DNA of 64,000 nucleotides from Lineus longissimus (lineage: Eukaryota > Nemertea > Pilidiophora > Heteronemertea > Lineidae). A program made the translations under genes and the position numbers. Below, piece after piece: positions 22,796-33,389 of the stretch. The stretch spans positions 2,854,001 through 2,918,000 of the forward strand of contig NC_088319.1 of assembly GCF_910592395.1 (NCBI RefSeq). The letters are read 5' to 3'. The notes under the pieces were generated by a model. It was not told the DNA's origin. It saw nothing but the letters and a program-made list of their open reading frames with translations, and did not search any database. Numbering within the stretch: the stretch's first letter is position 1; each line of letters opens with the position of its first letter.

Positions 22796-23836
22796 TGCGG
22801 GCAAGATCGAACAGCTCGAGTATGAAGTTAGGCGATATAGGTCGAACAGTGTTGGTCTGGCTGAGGCAAGGCTCACTGGTACAGGTGAGATGACAACAGC
22901 CGATGGACACAGACTCTTCTTTAGTGGTAAACATTCCAAGCGTGGATATGGGATGGCAGCCATGATTCATAAGGACACGGCACCAGCAGTTCTAAAAGCA
23001 ACCTATTGGTAGTCCCTAGTGCACCAACTGTGAAATTTGTAAAACCTAACCATTAATTAGTGGTTCCAACTAAAATAGGTAGTAAAACTACCATCAAAAT
23101 GGTTAAGAATTACCATTTTGATAGTTAAAACAAATAATTCCACAGTCAGTGCAATAGCAACTACATGTACCAGAGTAGTAAAACATAACAATAATTAGTT
23201 ACTTTCACTATTTAATTTTAACAAGGGTATTGACCAGTCTCCAACCGTATGATGACTGTGAGGATCAGCGCAAAACCATTCAACCTGTCAGTTGTCCAGA
23301 TCTACGCTCCAACAAGCTTTGGATCCGAGAACAGGATGAATGGATTTTACGAAGACATCATGGCTACTATGCAGTCTCTCCCAAAGCAGGACATTATTAT
23401 GGTAGTAGGGGGCTGTGACGCAAAAATCGGCACCGATGCCTAGGACCAATGGAAAGGCAACGTCGGGAGATTTTGCTCAGGAGTAACAAACAAGAGGGGC
23501 CTCCGGATAATTGAATTTCCTCAAAAACTCAGTCGAAAGGCAACTTGGCATTCTCCTATTGGTAACACACACAACATGATCGAGTACATTACGGTTACGA
23601 AAGTTTTCGTGAGCAGCATCAGCATGGCTGAGACCAGGACCTATCCAGGAGCAGATGTTGGAATTGACCATGACCCTGTCCTTACCCCAATCGCGTTTTT
23701 ACTATCCTCATGACAAGCTACAATCCAGGTTACAAGCTACAATCCAGGCTACAATCCAAGTTGTCCCTTGAGACTGATATTTCTGCTCCAAAGGCTGAAT
23801 TTCAAATTGTAATTGCTTGATAAATGCCAACCCGCT
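22796..23836 (+). pseudogene. RTE-type endonuclease remnant, type II (U3)
   Basis: Less decayed than type I. The N-terminal part is open in one frame from 22796 to 23009, with the expected Glu (GLAEARLTGTGEMT) and FFSGKHS. The middle part reads VVGGCDAKIG, so the catalytic Asp is still missing. The C-terminal part has a small deletion after RIIEF and a repeated CTACAATCCAGG. Confidence 0.78.
23010..23234. mobile_element. Palindromic insert, full palindrome (U3)
   Basis: The core palindrome is complete: ACTACCATCAAAATGG faces CCATTTTGATAGT across a short loop. This is closest to the original form. Confidence 0.55.
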
Positions 23837-25422
23837 CTAAATTCTTTTTACGTCTAATCATAATTATCATGTCAGTGAACAACTTGATTATAGGCATCTC
23901 ATAAAATATAACCCATACTAGTCCGGCAAGTCAGGAATGCAAACACGATGATAAAAGTAGGAAACAGGTTAAGAAGTTTCTATGCTATTCCCGATTAAAC
24001 AACTGATAAAATGATAGAGATAATATACTAGTATTGTACCGTCCTTTATTACGAGCTACACTGTACATTCGTAAGAGGATTCTTGCCAGATTCCTAATAT
24101 AGTTAAGATCTAAACTAAGAAATCTTGCAACGAAATGTACATGCACTCGTTCACAAAACTGAATATTATCTTTAAAATCTTATACAAATCTTAATTCTGG
24201 ATTTTGGCCGGGGAGATCAGAGCCGCGATAATCGATTCCTGTCCCATGCAAGGACCTACGATGACCACCGTAAACATGGTAAATGAGCAATTTTTGTAGC
24301 ATGCAATCATGATCACAGGTCGTAGTGACAAAAAGCATAAGTCTACTTTAGGTTCAAGGATCAGGATCACAAATAGCTACGTAACTACATTTTTTATATG
24401 TGAACATGCGTATGGGGTCGGATTCTATTCCACGATATCCATTTTCAAAGCAATCGATGTCAAAATAAGTTGATGCACTGTTTTCTTTCAATCAATTTTC
24501 ACTAATACAGTTATTGACGCTGGTTGTGTTGTTATTGATTAAACGTTGTCTTGTTAAGCCACAGTTATCTTGCTAATATCAGGCTCTATTGCATCGGTTG
24601 TGTCTGTCGCAGCAGAACTAGGGACACAAGATCAGAGAGGTGACTAAACATGCTATTTTCGAAATTCACCATTTCCTGATCAGCGCCTCTTGTAGCGGAG
24701 CTCAGAGACGTAGGCGCTGACGTCCTCACTTACGTCCTCACTTACTTAAGAGATTTACTTTTGGCGAACTATTGACCAAACGAAGCTTGATATGCCTAAT
24801 TATTATTTCCGCATGGTAAATGTGTGCTTTTACCTTTGATGTGTTGTTGTGAATTACGTGAACGCTCTATTAAACGTTCTTGGTTTCAGTTGATGTGTCT
24901 GGCATTTGACCGACGAATGTTTGGGTTCAGCGCTGACTGCAGTGTTAAAGTATGTTATTTGTACACAAATGCATTTGAGATATACATGTACGCTCGTGCC
25001 ATGCAAAATTCTGCTTTTTAACATATCCCAGGAGGCTGTTGGTTGAGTTTCCAAAAACTCTCAGTTCCGCAAACAGAAAGAGGCTAACTATGATTTGTGA
25101 TAGCAATGTATTTCAGAATGTTACTTCGATAATCAAATCGTCATTGATCCATTGTCGAAATATGCTTGTCTTAACAGAAGATTTTGCGTTTAGGAGGTTT
25201 TCACAAATTTGGCGAGTAGGTCATGATCGCGAAAGCATTCTGCCGCGAAAATCCTTTCCTTTTCGGCAAGAATTCCATGTCATTGTTGGCATTGCATCCA
25301 GCTACAGGCCTTATTGCGATCGAGGTGTTTAAAGAGACTGCGTTTACAGTGTGCCCTTCGAAATTAGCACGTATCGTAATGACTCCTAATAACCACAAAT
25401 TCCACATGTCTTGAATAGTGCC

Positions 25423-26021
25423 CACCCAGGACCAATCTTGGTGTACCTTAACTTCACTTAAATACCCGTATGTGCACCCAGTGTGAAATTCGCGCCGATT
25501 AAAAACCTGTGTCTAAGGTTGAAAATGGTATGTTTGTCTTGTAGCAAATCACAAAATCTCGTGTCGAACATTTGCTCTATTTTTCGCTTAAAAAGTGTAT
25601 AAATATACATGTATGACAGATGGTGGTAAGAAATAAAGAAAAAGTATTTTTAAGAACATAATACTATTTACTATGTCATTAAGTGTGCTGTGTGAAATGA
25701 TTCCCCCATTCATACATACATCCGTTCATAGCACACGTGTGCGCAATGACCCTAGATCCTGCCACTGATGTCGAACTGACATTTTGACACCTCGTTTACA
25801 GTTAGTGTTCAGCAAAATTACGGATGTAGAGCAAAAGCACGCGTACCCCACATCGGACACAGGTTTTTTAATCGGCGCGTATTTCAATCTGTTTGCACAT
25901 AATGATCCTTTTAAAGCAGCACCCAGGAGCATCCTTTCTTTATTTCTTACCAGGAGCATCCTGGGTGCGGTGCTGTTAAGGTACACCCAGCTTGGTCCTT
26001 GGTACACCTAAGGTGCACCCA
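25423..26021. mobile_element. Junction element U3/U4, with 27 bp templated insertion
   Basis: The left terminus is truncated as in U2/U3. The right hairpin contains a 27 bp extra segment near 25935-25961. Its first 17 bases (25935-25951) are the exact reverse complement of 25625-25641 in the same element. A repeat of the hairpin core follows. Confidence 0.55.
25935..25961. other. 27 bp templated insertion in U4 hairpin
   Basis: 25935-25951 is an exact inverted copy of 25625-25641, about 300 bases upstream. The following bases repeat the hairpin core CCAGGAGCATCC. It is absent from all other units. Confidence 0.8.
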
Positions 26022-26572
26022 TGACGACATTTGCCCTTTTGACGACACTGGCTGTATTGCATGTGTTGGGTCGACTGAAATATTGTGACGGATAGACACC
26101 TACATGTAGATGTAGGTGACACTAGTTAATTTGTTTTAGCTATATCGTGTATTCAAAAATGCTAAGAAACAATCACATGCAAATATTTTTCTGAAGAAAA
26201 TCTGTTGAGAAAGCCTTTACCTTTACAGTATTCTAAACGGATTTTAATAGGTGCTATATAGGTTTTTCATGTATGATTTAAAAAGTTATTTTAGTTATAT
26301 AGAGTTTCTATGTTTATAAAATACATAGACTATACACTGTATATACTATATAGATTTTTTTCACATGGGATCTTATAGTTTATAGGTTGTTCTTTACAAA
26401 ACCTATACAGGTGCTATACCGGTATAGATTTTATATAGTCTTTTTTGGCCATTTTTGGCCATTTACTTTAAAGATTTGCTCCGGAGGATTTTGTCTGTGG
26501 TATAAGTTTGCAATGACACCATCAATATCTCGAGAAAGCAGGTAATCCAATCAAGAATTCTATTGCGTGTAA

Positions 26573-26959
26573 ATGCAATTCATGACTATATGGGAGTTAT
26601 TGCTGGTCCTGACCAACATTGACAGAGCTCCAGCAAGTTTAGTATTTTCCTCATTTCAATTCATGACAATGGACATTAACGGAACTGATAGCAATTTAAC
26701 TTTCGCAATCTTACGAGTTCAGTCAATTCTTCGATGTGGTATGGCATGCTCGAATATTCAGATGTGCGTTGCCTTTTTCACCACCCCCAAGAACGGCCAT
26801 GACCGCCATGATCAAACGGAAACCTGCCATCTTCACAAGGATGCTGCTACCAAGGACTGGACTTGCAGAGGCGGGAAAACAGGGCATCGGCTTTGGAAAA
26901 AGCAGGTAGCCAATATTTCGGTTTTTATATTCGCAACCTATTTTGCAATAAAGACATAA
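26573..26959 (+). CDS. ORF A: PAN/Apple-like exon (U4)
   Basis: Full length. It differs from U1 by a few replacements, including RAPAS for RALAS at the signal-peptide end and D for N before AATKDW. All cysteines and the possible donor are retained. Confidence 0.5.
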   Translation: MQFMTIWELLLVLTNIDRAPASLVFSSFQFMTMDINGTDSNLTFAILRVQSILRCGMACSNIQMCVAFFTTPKNGHDRHDQTETCHLHKDAATKDWTCRGGKTGHRLWKKQVANISVFIFATYFAIKT

Positions 26960-27933
26960 TTTGCTGTTGTTGCGTGCGCAACCGGTTAGACACTAGGACG
27001 GCGTTGCTTGTCCTACTGACAAGCTCGCACTGGACTGTTTGATATCGGAATTTCGTTAGTCCTAGACTGGTTGCCTACCAGGGCTAAAGAAGCCATATTT
27101 AGTATATTTAGTGTGTTGGGTTTAATTACAGTTAGTATGAATGACTCGTTCTATGGAACGATCTCCATCATCCGCGCATTGCGCCCATAATTGTTAAAAC
27201 TCAAATTTTCTTCAACGACGTTAACTGGTCGCCCGAGACTGTAATATGCAACTTTATGCAGCTGTTGAAACAAAAACCTAATTCTCGTGCGAATGCATGG
27301 CGTATTGTCAACTGAGGAATAAGGTGTACACCTACACTTCAACTTTGAGGGTAAATTATGGTCGTCTGATGATTACTTCGATTCAACTGAACTGGTAAAC
27401 ATTTTTCACAAATATATGATAAATTACGTGAAACTGCACAATACTACTTTCAAATTCAGACCGACCTCTGCTTTAGGCGTACCTGTCTATGATAAAGTCG
27501 TATTTTAAGTCGTGCACTGCAATTTGGATAACCACTTCGTTGTAGCCATCTTATACACTGATCCAATTTGATATTATAAACATTACTGTAAAAATCCAGA
27601 TGGAATGGCATAATGAAAACGTTCGTCGATTAACTGAATATTAGATAACCGTACGTAATTCAATATCGGAGATGAGGTCGGAGTGGGACTCGGAACGGGC
27701 CAAGGCTCAGATTTAGCGGAATCTGCAATAAACATTTGAAAAGTTCCATTAGTATCAATTTGCTGAAACCCATATATTTATCGACTTTAAGGAAAAAAAA
27801 CCTAACATGCATGACAAAATGATCTGAATTATTCTTCTCGGACCATTTCCACATCGGCTGTGGTGGGGGAGAAGGCCAAACGTAGCAATTTTTACAAATA
27901 ATTATCATATACATATTCTATATCGATCTTTTC

Positions 27934-28218
27934 ATGTGCATTGTTTTAGGGTGTTTCCGCTCAATTTTACCATATTTCCCAGTTTTCCCAGTTTTCCGCA
28001 GTTTTCGTAGATTCCGCTTAATTGCCCTGGCCGTCAGGATGATTTTCAGAGTGGCGCTCATGGTTGCCAACCTATCTATGATATATACAGGGTATACCAA
28101 AGAGGCTGTATCCGCCTATACGTTAATAATGGGTTTATATAAAAAAGATGAGCGCATTACTTATGAAAATTGTCTAATCAACAGAGAGAGACAGCCTTCC
28201 ATCTCTCCCACAATGTAA
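27934..28218 (+). CDS. ORF B with in-frame 9-base duplication (U4)
   Basis: 94 codons. The PVF codons are duplicated (FPVFPVF), an in-frame change within the acceptor-like CCAGTTTT repeat. Confidence 0.25.
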   Translation: MCIVLGCFRSILPYFPVFPVFRSFRRFRLIALAVRMIFRVALMVANLSMIYTGYTKEAVSAYTLIMGLYKKDERITYENCLINRERQPSISPTM

Positions 28219-28406
28219 TGTATTAAAACCTAATTTCAACAATTTCATCCACTTAATTTAAAGATGTCATATCTTAACTTTTAACCGCCACGCCGAACTA
28301 GCAGAGGGGCACCTATCGGTCGTACCGTGATCTAAGGATCAATGGCCAGTTCCCACCGTGGGCGGCATCAGTATTTTACCACACAGGGCTAAGTGTCATA
28401 GTCACA

Positions 28407-29408
28407 ATGGCTCGTTTTCATTACTCCTTGACACCTCATCGTAATGTCTACGTCTACAGCCAAGATGATATAAGCGGAGATTTTAAACTGATGTATCATT
28501 TTCATTTTAACGAGCTCACATACATTGCTGGCGAATATGGCAATGATGTCATAGGTGTTAGCACTCGTCATGGAATGAAATCTGTCGCTGAAAAGCTGCG
28601 AGCATTTCAATTCGATTTGATTGGAAGTAGCAATTGCCGAGAGTTGATTCTACCGTATGGTGAACTTGAGAAAAGCGTCGGTCCAAAGAATTCGAGGTTC
28701 AAATATTTCAAAATGGTTTCATGTGGTGAGAATGTTTTCTTGGAGTTGACCTTTCGATGCAAATTTCAGCAGCACAAAAACAGGGGAAAAGGCCTGTTTA
28801 TGTCTTGGTTAAATTGGTATAAAATAGTAAACATAGGGTTTGTTCTTAAACTTCGGTATGTCAAAAGCCTAAAAGAGATAAACTACTCTCTTGTGCCTGA
28901 AGCCAAAAGTGCTTTATTATCTGATATGGATAACATCATGTTAGAGGATATCCGATGTGATTTGAACGGTTATCTCTATAAATCATCAGCTAGAACACAC
29001 TCCATCACCATCTTAGAAAAACCGTACGAGTATAATAAATCCACGTCGATTATCTTACGTGATGATTTGTTCAGAAAATTGGGAGACTCCGCAATTCTGT
29101 CTTTGCTAGGATCATATAACGTCGTCGTTGAGGTTCATCGGGCAAAGTTCGTTACCATATTTTCAAGTCAGGGCCATAAGGATGACTTCAGGCTTAATCC
29201 TAAGAATCACGCTCTATTTCTGTTTAGGTTGCAATTTGGGCCATGCCTGGATGAATTCGAGGTGGAAGCTAAGAATACGTTATTGATGACCTTACGTGAC
29301 CCTCTTGTCTCCAACCACTGGTTAATAGTCGGTGCGAATGAAAGATTATTTGCCTGGCCCAAATTCGATACTGGTAAGCAAATGACCGCAAAGGTATTTA
29401 CTCTATAA
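28407..29408 (+). CDS. ORF C, apparently intact with ATG (U4)
   Basis: 333 codons from an ATG in a strong context (ACAATGG) to TAA. The extra Ser codon (GSSNC) is a 3-base difference from U1. A divergent patch reads FSSQGHKDDF where other copies read FLSKRPKESF. Compared with U5, I count by eye roughly two replacement differences per silent one, so constraint is weak at best. The copy lies just upstream of the DIRS insertion. Confidence 0.55.
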   Translation: MARFHYSLTPHRNVYVYSQDDISGDFKLMYHFHFNELTYIAGEYGNDVIGVSTRHGMKSVAEKLRAFQFDLIGSSNCRELILPYGELEKSVGPKNSRFKYFKMVSCGENVFLELTFRCKFQQHKNRGKGLFMSWLNWYKIVNIGFVLKLRYVKSLKEINYSLVPEAKSALLSDMDNIMLEDIRCDLNGYLYKSSARTHSITILEKPYEYNKSTSIILRDDLFRKLGDSAILSLLGSYNVVVEVHRAKFVTIFSSQGHKDDFRLNPKNHALFLFRLQFGPCLDEFEVEAKNTLLMTLRDPLVSNHWLIVGANERLFAWPKFDTGKQMTAKVFTL

Positions 29409-29610
29409 CAAAGTACTCGGGTGGACTTATATTGTTATAAAGCTGAGCTGCACGAACAAATCTCACAGTGGCTGATTATGAAATTAAGGTGAGACGGATA
29501 CGGCACAGTTGTGGATGCAATATTTCAGACTGCTACTATGTCTAATAATTCATTACTAACGTTCATTTTTCGGAGCTTGCACATGAGAATCTTTGTTTAA
29601 ATCCTTCTAC

Positions 29611-29803
29611 GCAAGATCGAAACAGACATCGTAGCATTTCACTCTCCACCGTAAGTCATTGCCGTGTTGCATAAATAAATTCATTGATATTCCGGGAGAT
29701 ATGATTGTCGCAATAAGTATTGTGAGGGAAATTACAAATGCAGTCAATTGTTTTTCGGATCATTTAGATCTGGCCATATTTACTTGGCTCTTCTCTTGTC
29801 ACT
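29611..29803. repeat. 200 bp block, left part, split by DIRS insertion (U4)
   Basis: Homologous to 21386-21560 in U3. The DIRS-type element entered at the sequence CACT/ATTGTAATAG, and the block resumes at 35789-35812. Confidence 0.65.
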
Positions 29804-29810
29804 AAATTTA

Positions 29811-30021
29811 AGCCCTTTGTAGTAAGGGCTCTATTTCTAAGCTAACGCCTAGAAAATTCTACCATATTGGATAATACCAGAGGTAATATAACAATATGCC
29901 ATATCCCCTTTAAATCTGCACGTGTCTACAGGTAAACAAAAGGTGACGTCACACTGCGCATGCTCACTTGGCACCGCCTCTATAACCTCACACCCACCAG
30001 CCCTTCAATCATCCTTCTTTC
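29811..30021. repeat. DIRS left (3') terminal inverted repeat
   Basis: 29842-30021 is the reverse complement, with few mismatches, of 35600-35788. Outside it a 31-base extension with its own small hairpin (AGCCCTT facing AAGGGCT) is unique to this end. Confidence 0.9.
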
Positions 30022-30076
30022 ATGGAGACCGATCCCCAACAGGATAAAATGTGGGGAGGACGGGTGGGATAAATTC

Positions 30077-30196
30077 GTAGAATTTTCTAGGCGTTAGCTT
30101 AGAAATAGAGCCCTTACTACGAAGGGCTTTCTGGCGTAACGCTCTAGAAAATTCTACCATATTGGATAATACCAGAGGTAGTATAACAATATGCCA
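30077..30196. repeat. DIRS internal complementary region
   Basis: 30077-30128 is the reverse complement of the left terminus 29811-29862 with one mismatch. 30129-30196 is the reverse complement of the right terminus around 35719-35788. The two termini are thus represented back to back, the template for a circular DNA intermediate in the accepted DIRS model. Confidence 0.9.
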
Positions 30197-30360
30197 GACT
30201 TGTCAGCGGAAGGTGGGATTTTATACCCAAACCACCAACCAAAACAAAACGAAGGCATGAGTGTGAGGAGCTCAGAAGAGCATGCCCCCCCCCCTCTTTC
30301 TGACCAAGGAAGGAAAATTTTAAAAGGCTATTCACCAAAAGATCAGTGATTTCTCCTTCC
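30197..30360. other. DIRS spacer between recombinase and internal complementary region
   Basis: No ORF. It contains a 10-base C run at 30285-30294. Confidence 0.5.
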
Positions 30361-31419
30361 TGCTAAGGTCGGATGTTGTCTGCTGGATCCGTCAACCTGT
30401 GTTTGAACATCCACCAGGTAATGAGACGTGAATGTAGTCTGCCTGGCCCAAGAACCTGCCTGCAGAATGTCCTCCACTGCCAGACCCGCCGCGAAAGCCA
30501 AGATGCTGTCATCCTACGCACCTCGTGGCCCCCGGCTGAGACATTGCCCGCATAGGCAAACTTTATCACCTTTTTAAGCCAGGAAGAGATAGTTCTGGTA
30601 CACACAGACCCTTCCCCCCCCCCTACATTTAACAAACAAACGGGAGCCACTGGCCCACCCATTTGTACATGAAAGATAAAACTTAAGCATCCTCACAGGA
30701 CAGAGCAACCTATCTGAGCTGTCTCGACCTGAGAACCTATCATGTCTTGGAACGAAAAATGGTTTCGAATCCGTGTTTGCCGCCTGGGTCTTAGCTAAAA
30801 ACCCAGGGACCGTCCGAAGATGTACCCCATCATCCGAAAAAATTAAGTCTCGCTTATCTCGCGAAATAGCATAAAGCTCGCTTGCCCGCTTTGTACAAGC
30901 CAAGGCAAGCAGAAATACAGTTTTCCATGTCGCAAAAACTCTTTGCTGGACAGTATCAAACTTAACAGGCTCGAACGGAGCTTTCGTGAGCATTGATAAC
31001 ACCTTTAAAAGATCCCACTCTTGGACTCTATTCCTCAATTGAGGCCTTTCAACTGAAAAATTCGCGGTTAAAACGGGGTGACTTCCCACCGAATAACCAT
31101 AAAAAAACCCCAGAGCAGCCGATAACGCTGACCGGTGGTTCGCAATAGTTGCTGGCAATCTGCCCAACTCTTCAAACATATATAAAAAATAGTCAGTAAT
31201 CAATGAAATAGAGACCGACTGTAGAGGCTCGTCCCTTGAAGAGAGCCAAGCCGAGAATGTACCGAAATGGCTCTCGTAGACGGACAGAGAAGACTTTCTC
31301 TGAGGTCTAGCTGCCCTAGCCGCAACCTTCTGAGAAAACCCTCTCTGTACCAAGGAATTATCGATAAAGACCAGGCGTGAAGAGCCTGGGACTGGGGCTG
31401 GGAGTGAAACACGACCGAC
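30361..31419 (-). pseudogene. DIRS tyrosine recombinase, frame-broken
   Basis: The recombinase frame is open from upstream of 31419 to 30574 and overlaps the pol 3' end. The first catalytic Arg is at 30886-30888 (TKRASEL). The C-tract at 30614-30623 breaks the frame; after it the H-x-x-R box (HEVRR) has His at 30525-30527 and Arg at 30516-30518. A one-base loss near 30500 shifts the frame again, so the catalytic Tyr (HYL context, codon 30418-30420) lies in another frame. All catalytic residues are still encoded, but not in one frame. The enzyme would integrate the circular DNA copy. Confidence 0.85.
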
Positions 31420-31649
31420 CCCGGTTGTCGGAATAACCGACGGTGAGGAGGTAACGTTAGTGGAAACTCCACCAGCAGCTGAAGGAGAGCTGGAAACCAA
31501 GACTGCGCCGGCCAAGCCGGTGCAATCAGGATTATTATCGAGTCGGATTCGTTGACTTTCCTGAGAATGTAGCGAATCAGAATTCTCGGCGGAAACGCGT
31601 AAGCCATCAGGTTGTCCCAAGAAAGAGACATGGCATCGACCCCTCATGC

Positions 31650-33389
31650 TTAATCGTCCGGGAAGGGGCTGACATAAAGAGGTAGCTGATTGTTCTTGTA
31701 AGTCGCAAACAGGTCTACTTGCAGAAAAGGGAACAGAGCAAAGATCTGACTGAAGACTGATTTCGCCCGTGTCCACTCTGTCTCCAAGACACGATTCTGT
31801 CGACTGAGACTGTCGGCCAGAACGTTTCTCTTGCCTGGTATAAAGGCTACTCTGAGAAAGATCCCATGTACCTGACAGAATAGAAAAAGCTCCCTGGTGA
31901 GCAGGTAGAGACTCAACGACTGGGTGCCCCCTTGTTGACGAATGTAGGACACCACAGTGGTGTTGTCCGACAGAATTCTGATGCATTTGCCTCGAATCTG
32001 ATTCAACAAAGCCTTGATTGCTAACAGGACCGCCTTCAGCTCCAGGAGATTGATGTGAAGGCTGGCTTCCTGCTCTGACCACTGACCGGACACCGTCTGA
32101 GTGCCTAAGTGGGCACCCCAACCCGATAGACTGGCATCGGTAATAAGGGTCACGACTGGCTCGGGAGGATGCAACGGATCTCCGGCCATCAGATTGTCAT
32201 CGGACTCCCACCACAGAAGATACTGGAAAAATTTGGGCTGCAGCGGCACCACTTTTTCTATGTGATCTTGATGGGTTTTGAAAAAGCACTTGAGATAAAA
32301 CTGCAGTGGGCGTAGATGAAGCCTTCCCAGTGGGATGAAATCTGCCATGAAGTTGAGGAGCCCCAGGAACGACAAGAAGCTCTTCGCCGTGACCTTCCTG
32401 TACCTCTTCAGATATACGATCCACAAGCGGACCTTCTGAACTGACTGTTCCGTTGGGAAAACTAGTCCTTGAATCAAGTCGAACAGGACCCCTAGATGTT
32501 CGAAAACCTGTCTGGGAGTCAAATGTGACTTCTCGAAATTGATCAAAATGCCTAGAGTGTCGGCTAGCTTGAGGAGAAGCTGAAGCTGACAACACAGGGT
32601 TGCTTGACACTTGTTCCTGAGGAGCCAGTCGTCCAGATAGAGATGGATTAGAAATGCCAGCCTCCTGAGATAAATCGCCATCGCTCTCAACACCTTTGTG
32701 AAAATGAAGGGAGCAGTCGCCAGACCGAAGCACATTGCTCGGAAGCGAAAAATGGTGTCCCCTATACAAAACATTAGGTATTTGCGGAACTGAGGATGCA
32801 CTGGCACATGGTAATATGTATCCTTCGTGTCTAGGGACACCACATATTCCCCCTTGTTCAGCTGTGCCCTTATCGAATGGACGGACTCCATCTTGAAATG
32901 GGGCACCGAAAGGTGTTGATTTAACGCTTTTAGATCTATCACAGGCCGGTGGCCCCCCAACTTTTTTGGAGTTACGAACATATGAGAGTAAAACCCTGCC
33001 TCCAAACCTGAGGCGGGGACGATCTCTATGGCTTTCTTGGCTAACATCAAGTCTACTTCTCCTAGCAAGACTCGTCTCTTGGGAAAGTCCCTTGGTAAGG
33101 CAATGGGACGAGGGTGTTTTGTTAAGGGGGGTAAGGATTGGAACTTCAGCCTTAAACCGTGAGTTACTACATCCATGACCCACTGGTCGGAGCCTATTCG
33201 AGCCCACATGCCCGCAAACTCCGCCAGTCTGGCCCCCACTGGAGAACCCGAACCCAGTGGGAGCAGGGAGGGTCCCCTGATATCAGGGACGCTGCTTTGG
33301 TGGAGGCAGCATCTGTGTCCTGCCACCCCTGCCACCCCTAAAGCTGTTATTGTTGCCAGCCCTAGCTGGACGAGAGCTACCGCGCCCAC
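31650..33389 (-). CDS. pol: DIRS reverse transcriptase / RNase H, truncated by stops
   Basis: 579 codons. Reverse transcriptase: SLDTKD at residues 185-190 (first catalytic Asp), FGLATAP at 221-227, YLDDWLL at 251-257 (catalytic Asp pair), LGVLFD near 299. RNase H: TDAS with Asp 418, Glu 450 in NLLELK, Asp 475 in SDNTT, Asp 526 in LADSLSR, all expected acidic residues. The end, VDLFATYKNNQLP, is typical of DIRS pol. A TAA at 31650-31652 and a TGA two codons later interrupt the frame; homologous codons (SLSWDNLMAYAFPP onward) continue to about 31360. The N-terminal 70 codons overlap gag and may not be used. Confidence 0.9.
   Translation of the reverse strand: MGAVALVQLGLATITALGVAGVAGHRCCLHQSSVPDIRGPSLLPLGSGSPVGARLAEFAGMWARIGSDQWVMDVVTHGLRLKFQSLPPLTKHPRPIALPRDFPKRRVLLGEVDLMLAKKAIEIVPASGLEAGFYSHMFVTPKKLGGHRPVIDLKALNQHLSVPHFKMESVHSIRAQLNKGEYVVSLDTKDTYYHVPVHPQFRKYLMFCIGDTIFRFRAMCFGLATAPFIFTKVLRAMAIYLRRLAFLIHLYLDDWLLRNKCQATLCCQLQLLLKLADTLGILINFEKSHLTPRQVFEHLGVLFDLIQGLVFPTEQSVQKVRLWIVYLKRYRKVTAKSFLSFLGLLNFMADFIPLGRLHLRPLQFYLKCFFKTHQDHIEKVVPLQPKFFQYLLWWESDDNLMAGDPLHPPEPVVTLITDASLSGWGAHLGTQTVSGQWSEQEASLHINLLELKAVLLAIKALLNQIRGKCIRILSDNTTVVSYIRQQGGTQSLSLYLLTRELFLFCQVHGIFLRVAFIPGKRNVLADSLSRQNRVLETEWTRAKSVFSQIFALFPFLQVDLFATYKNNQLPLYVSPFPDD

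Larger units (their letters stand above)
17483..25672 (+). repeat. Tandem array unit U3
   Basis: A copy of 8190 bp without the 283 bp 5' insertion. It carries the 200 bp block after ORF C and a type II endonuclease remnant that lacks the roughly 500 bp leader seen in type I units. Its ORF C has a nonsense codon. Confidence 0.95.

Noticed and set aside
32197-33207. 336-codon minus frame inside the RT region
   Set aside because: It is a shadow in another frame of the RT/RNase H ORF, which has all catalytic motifs.
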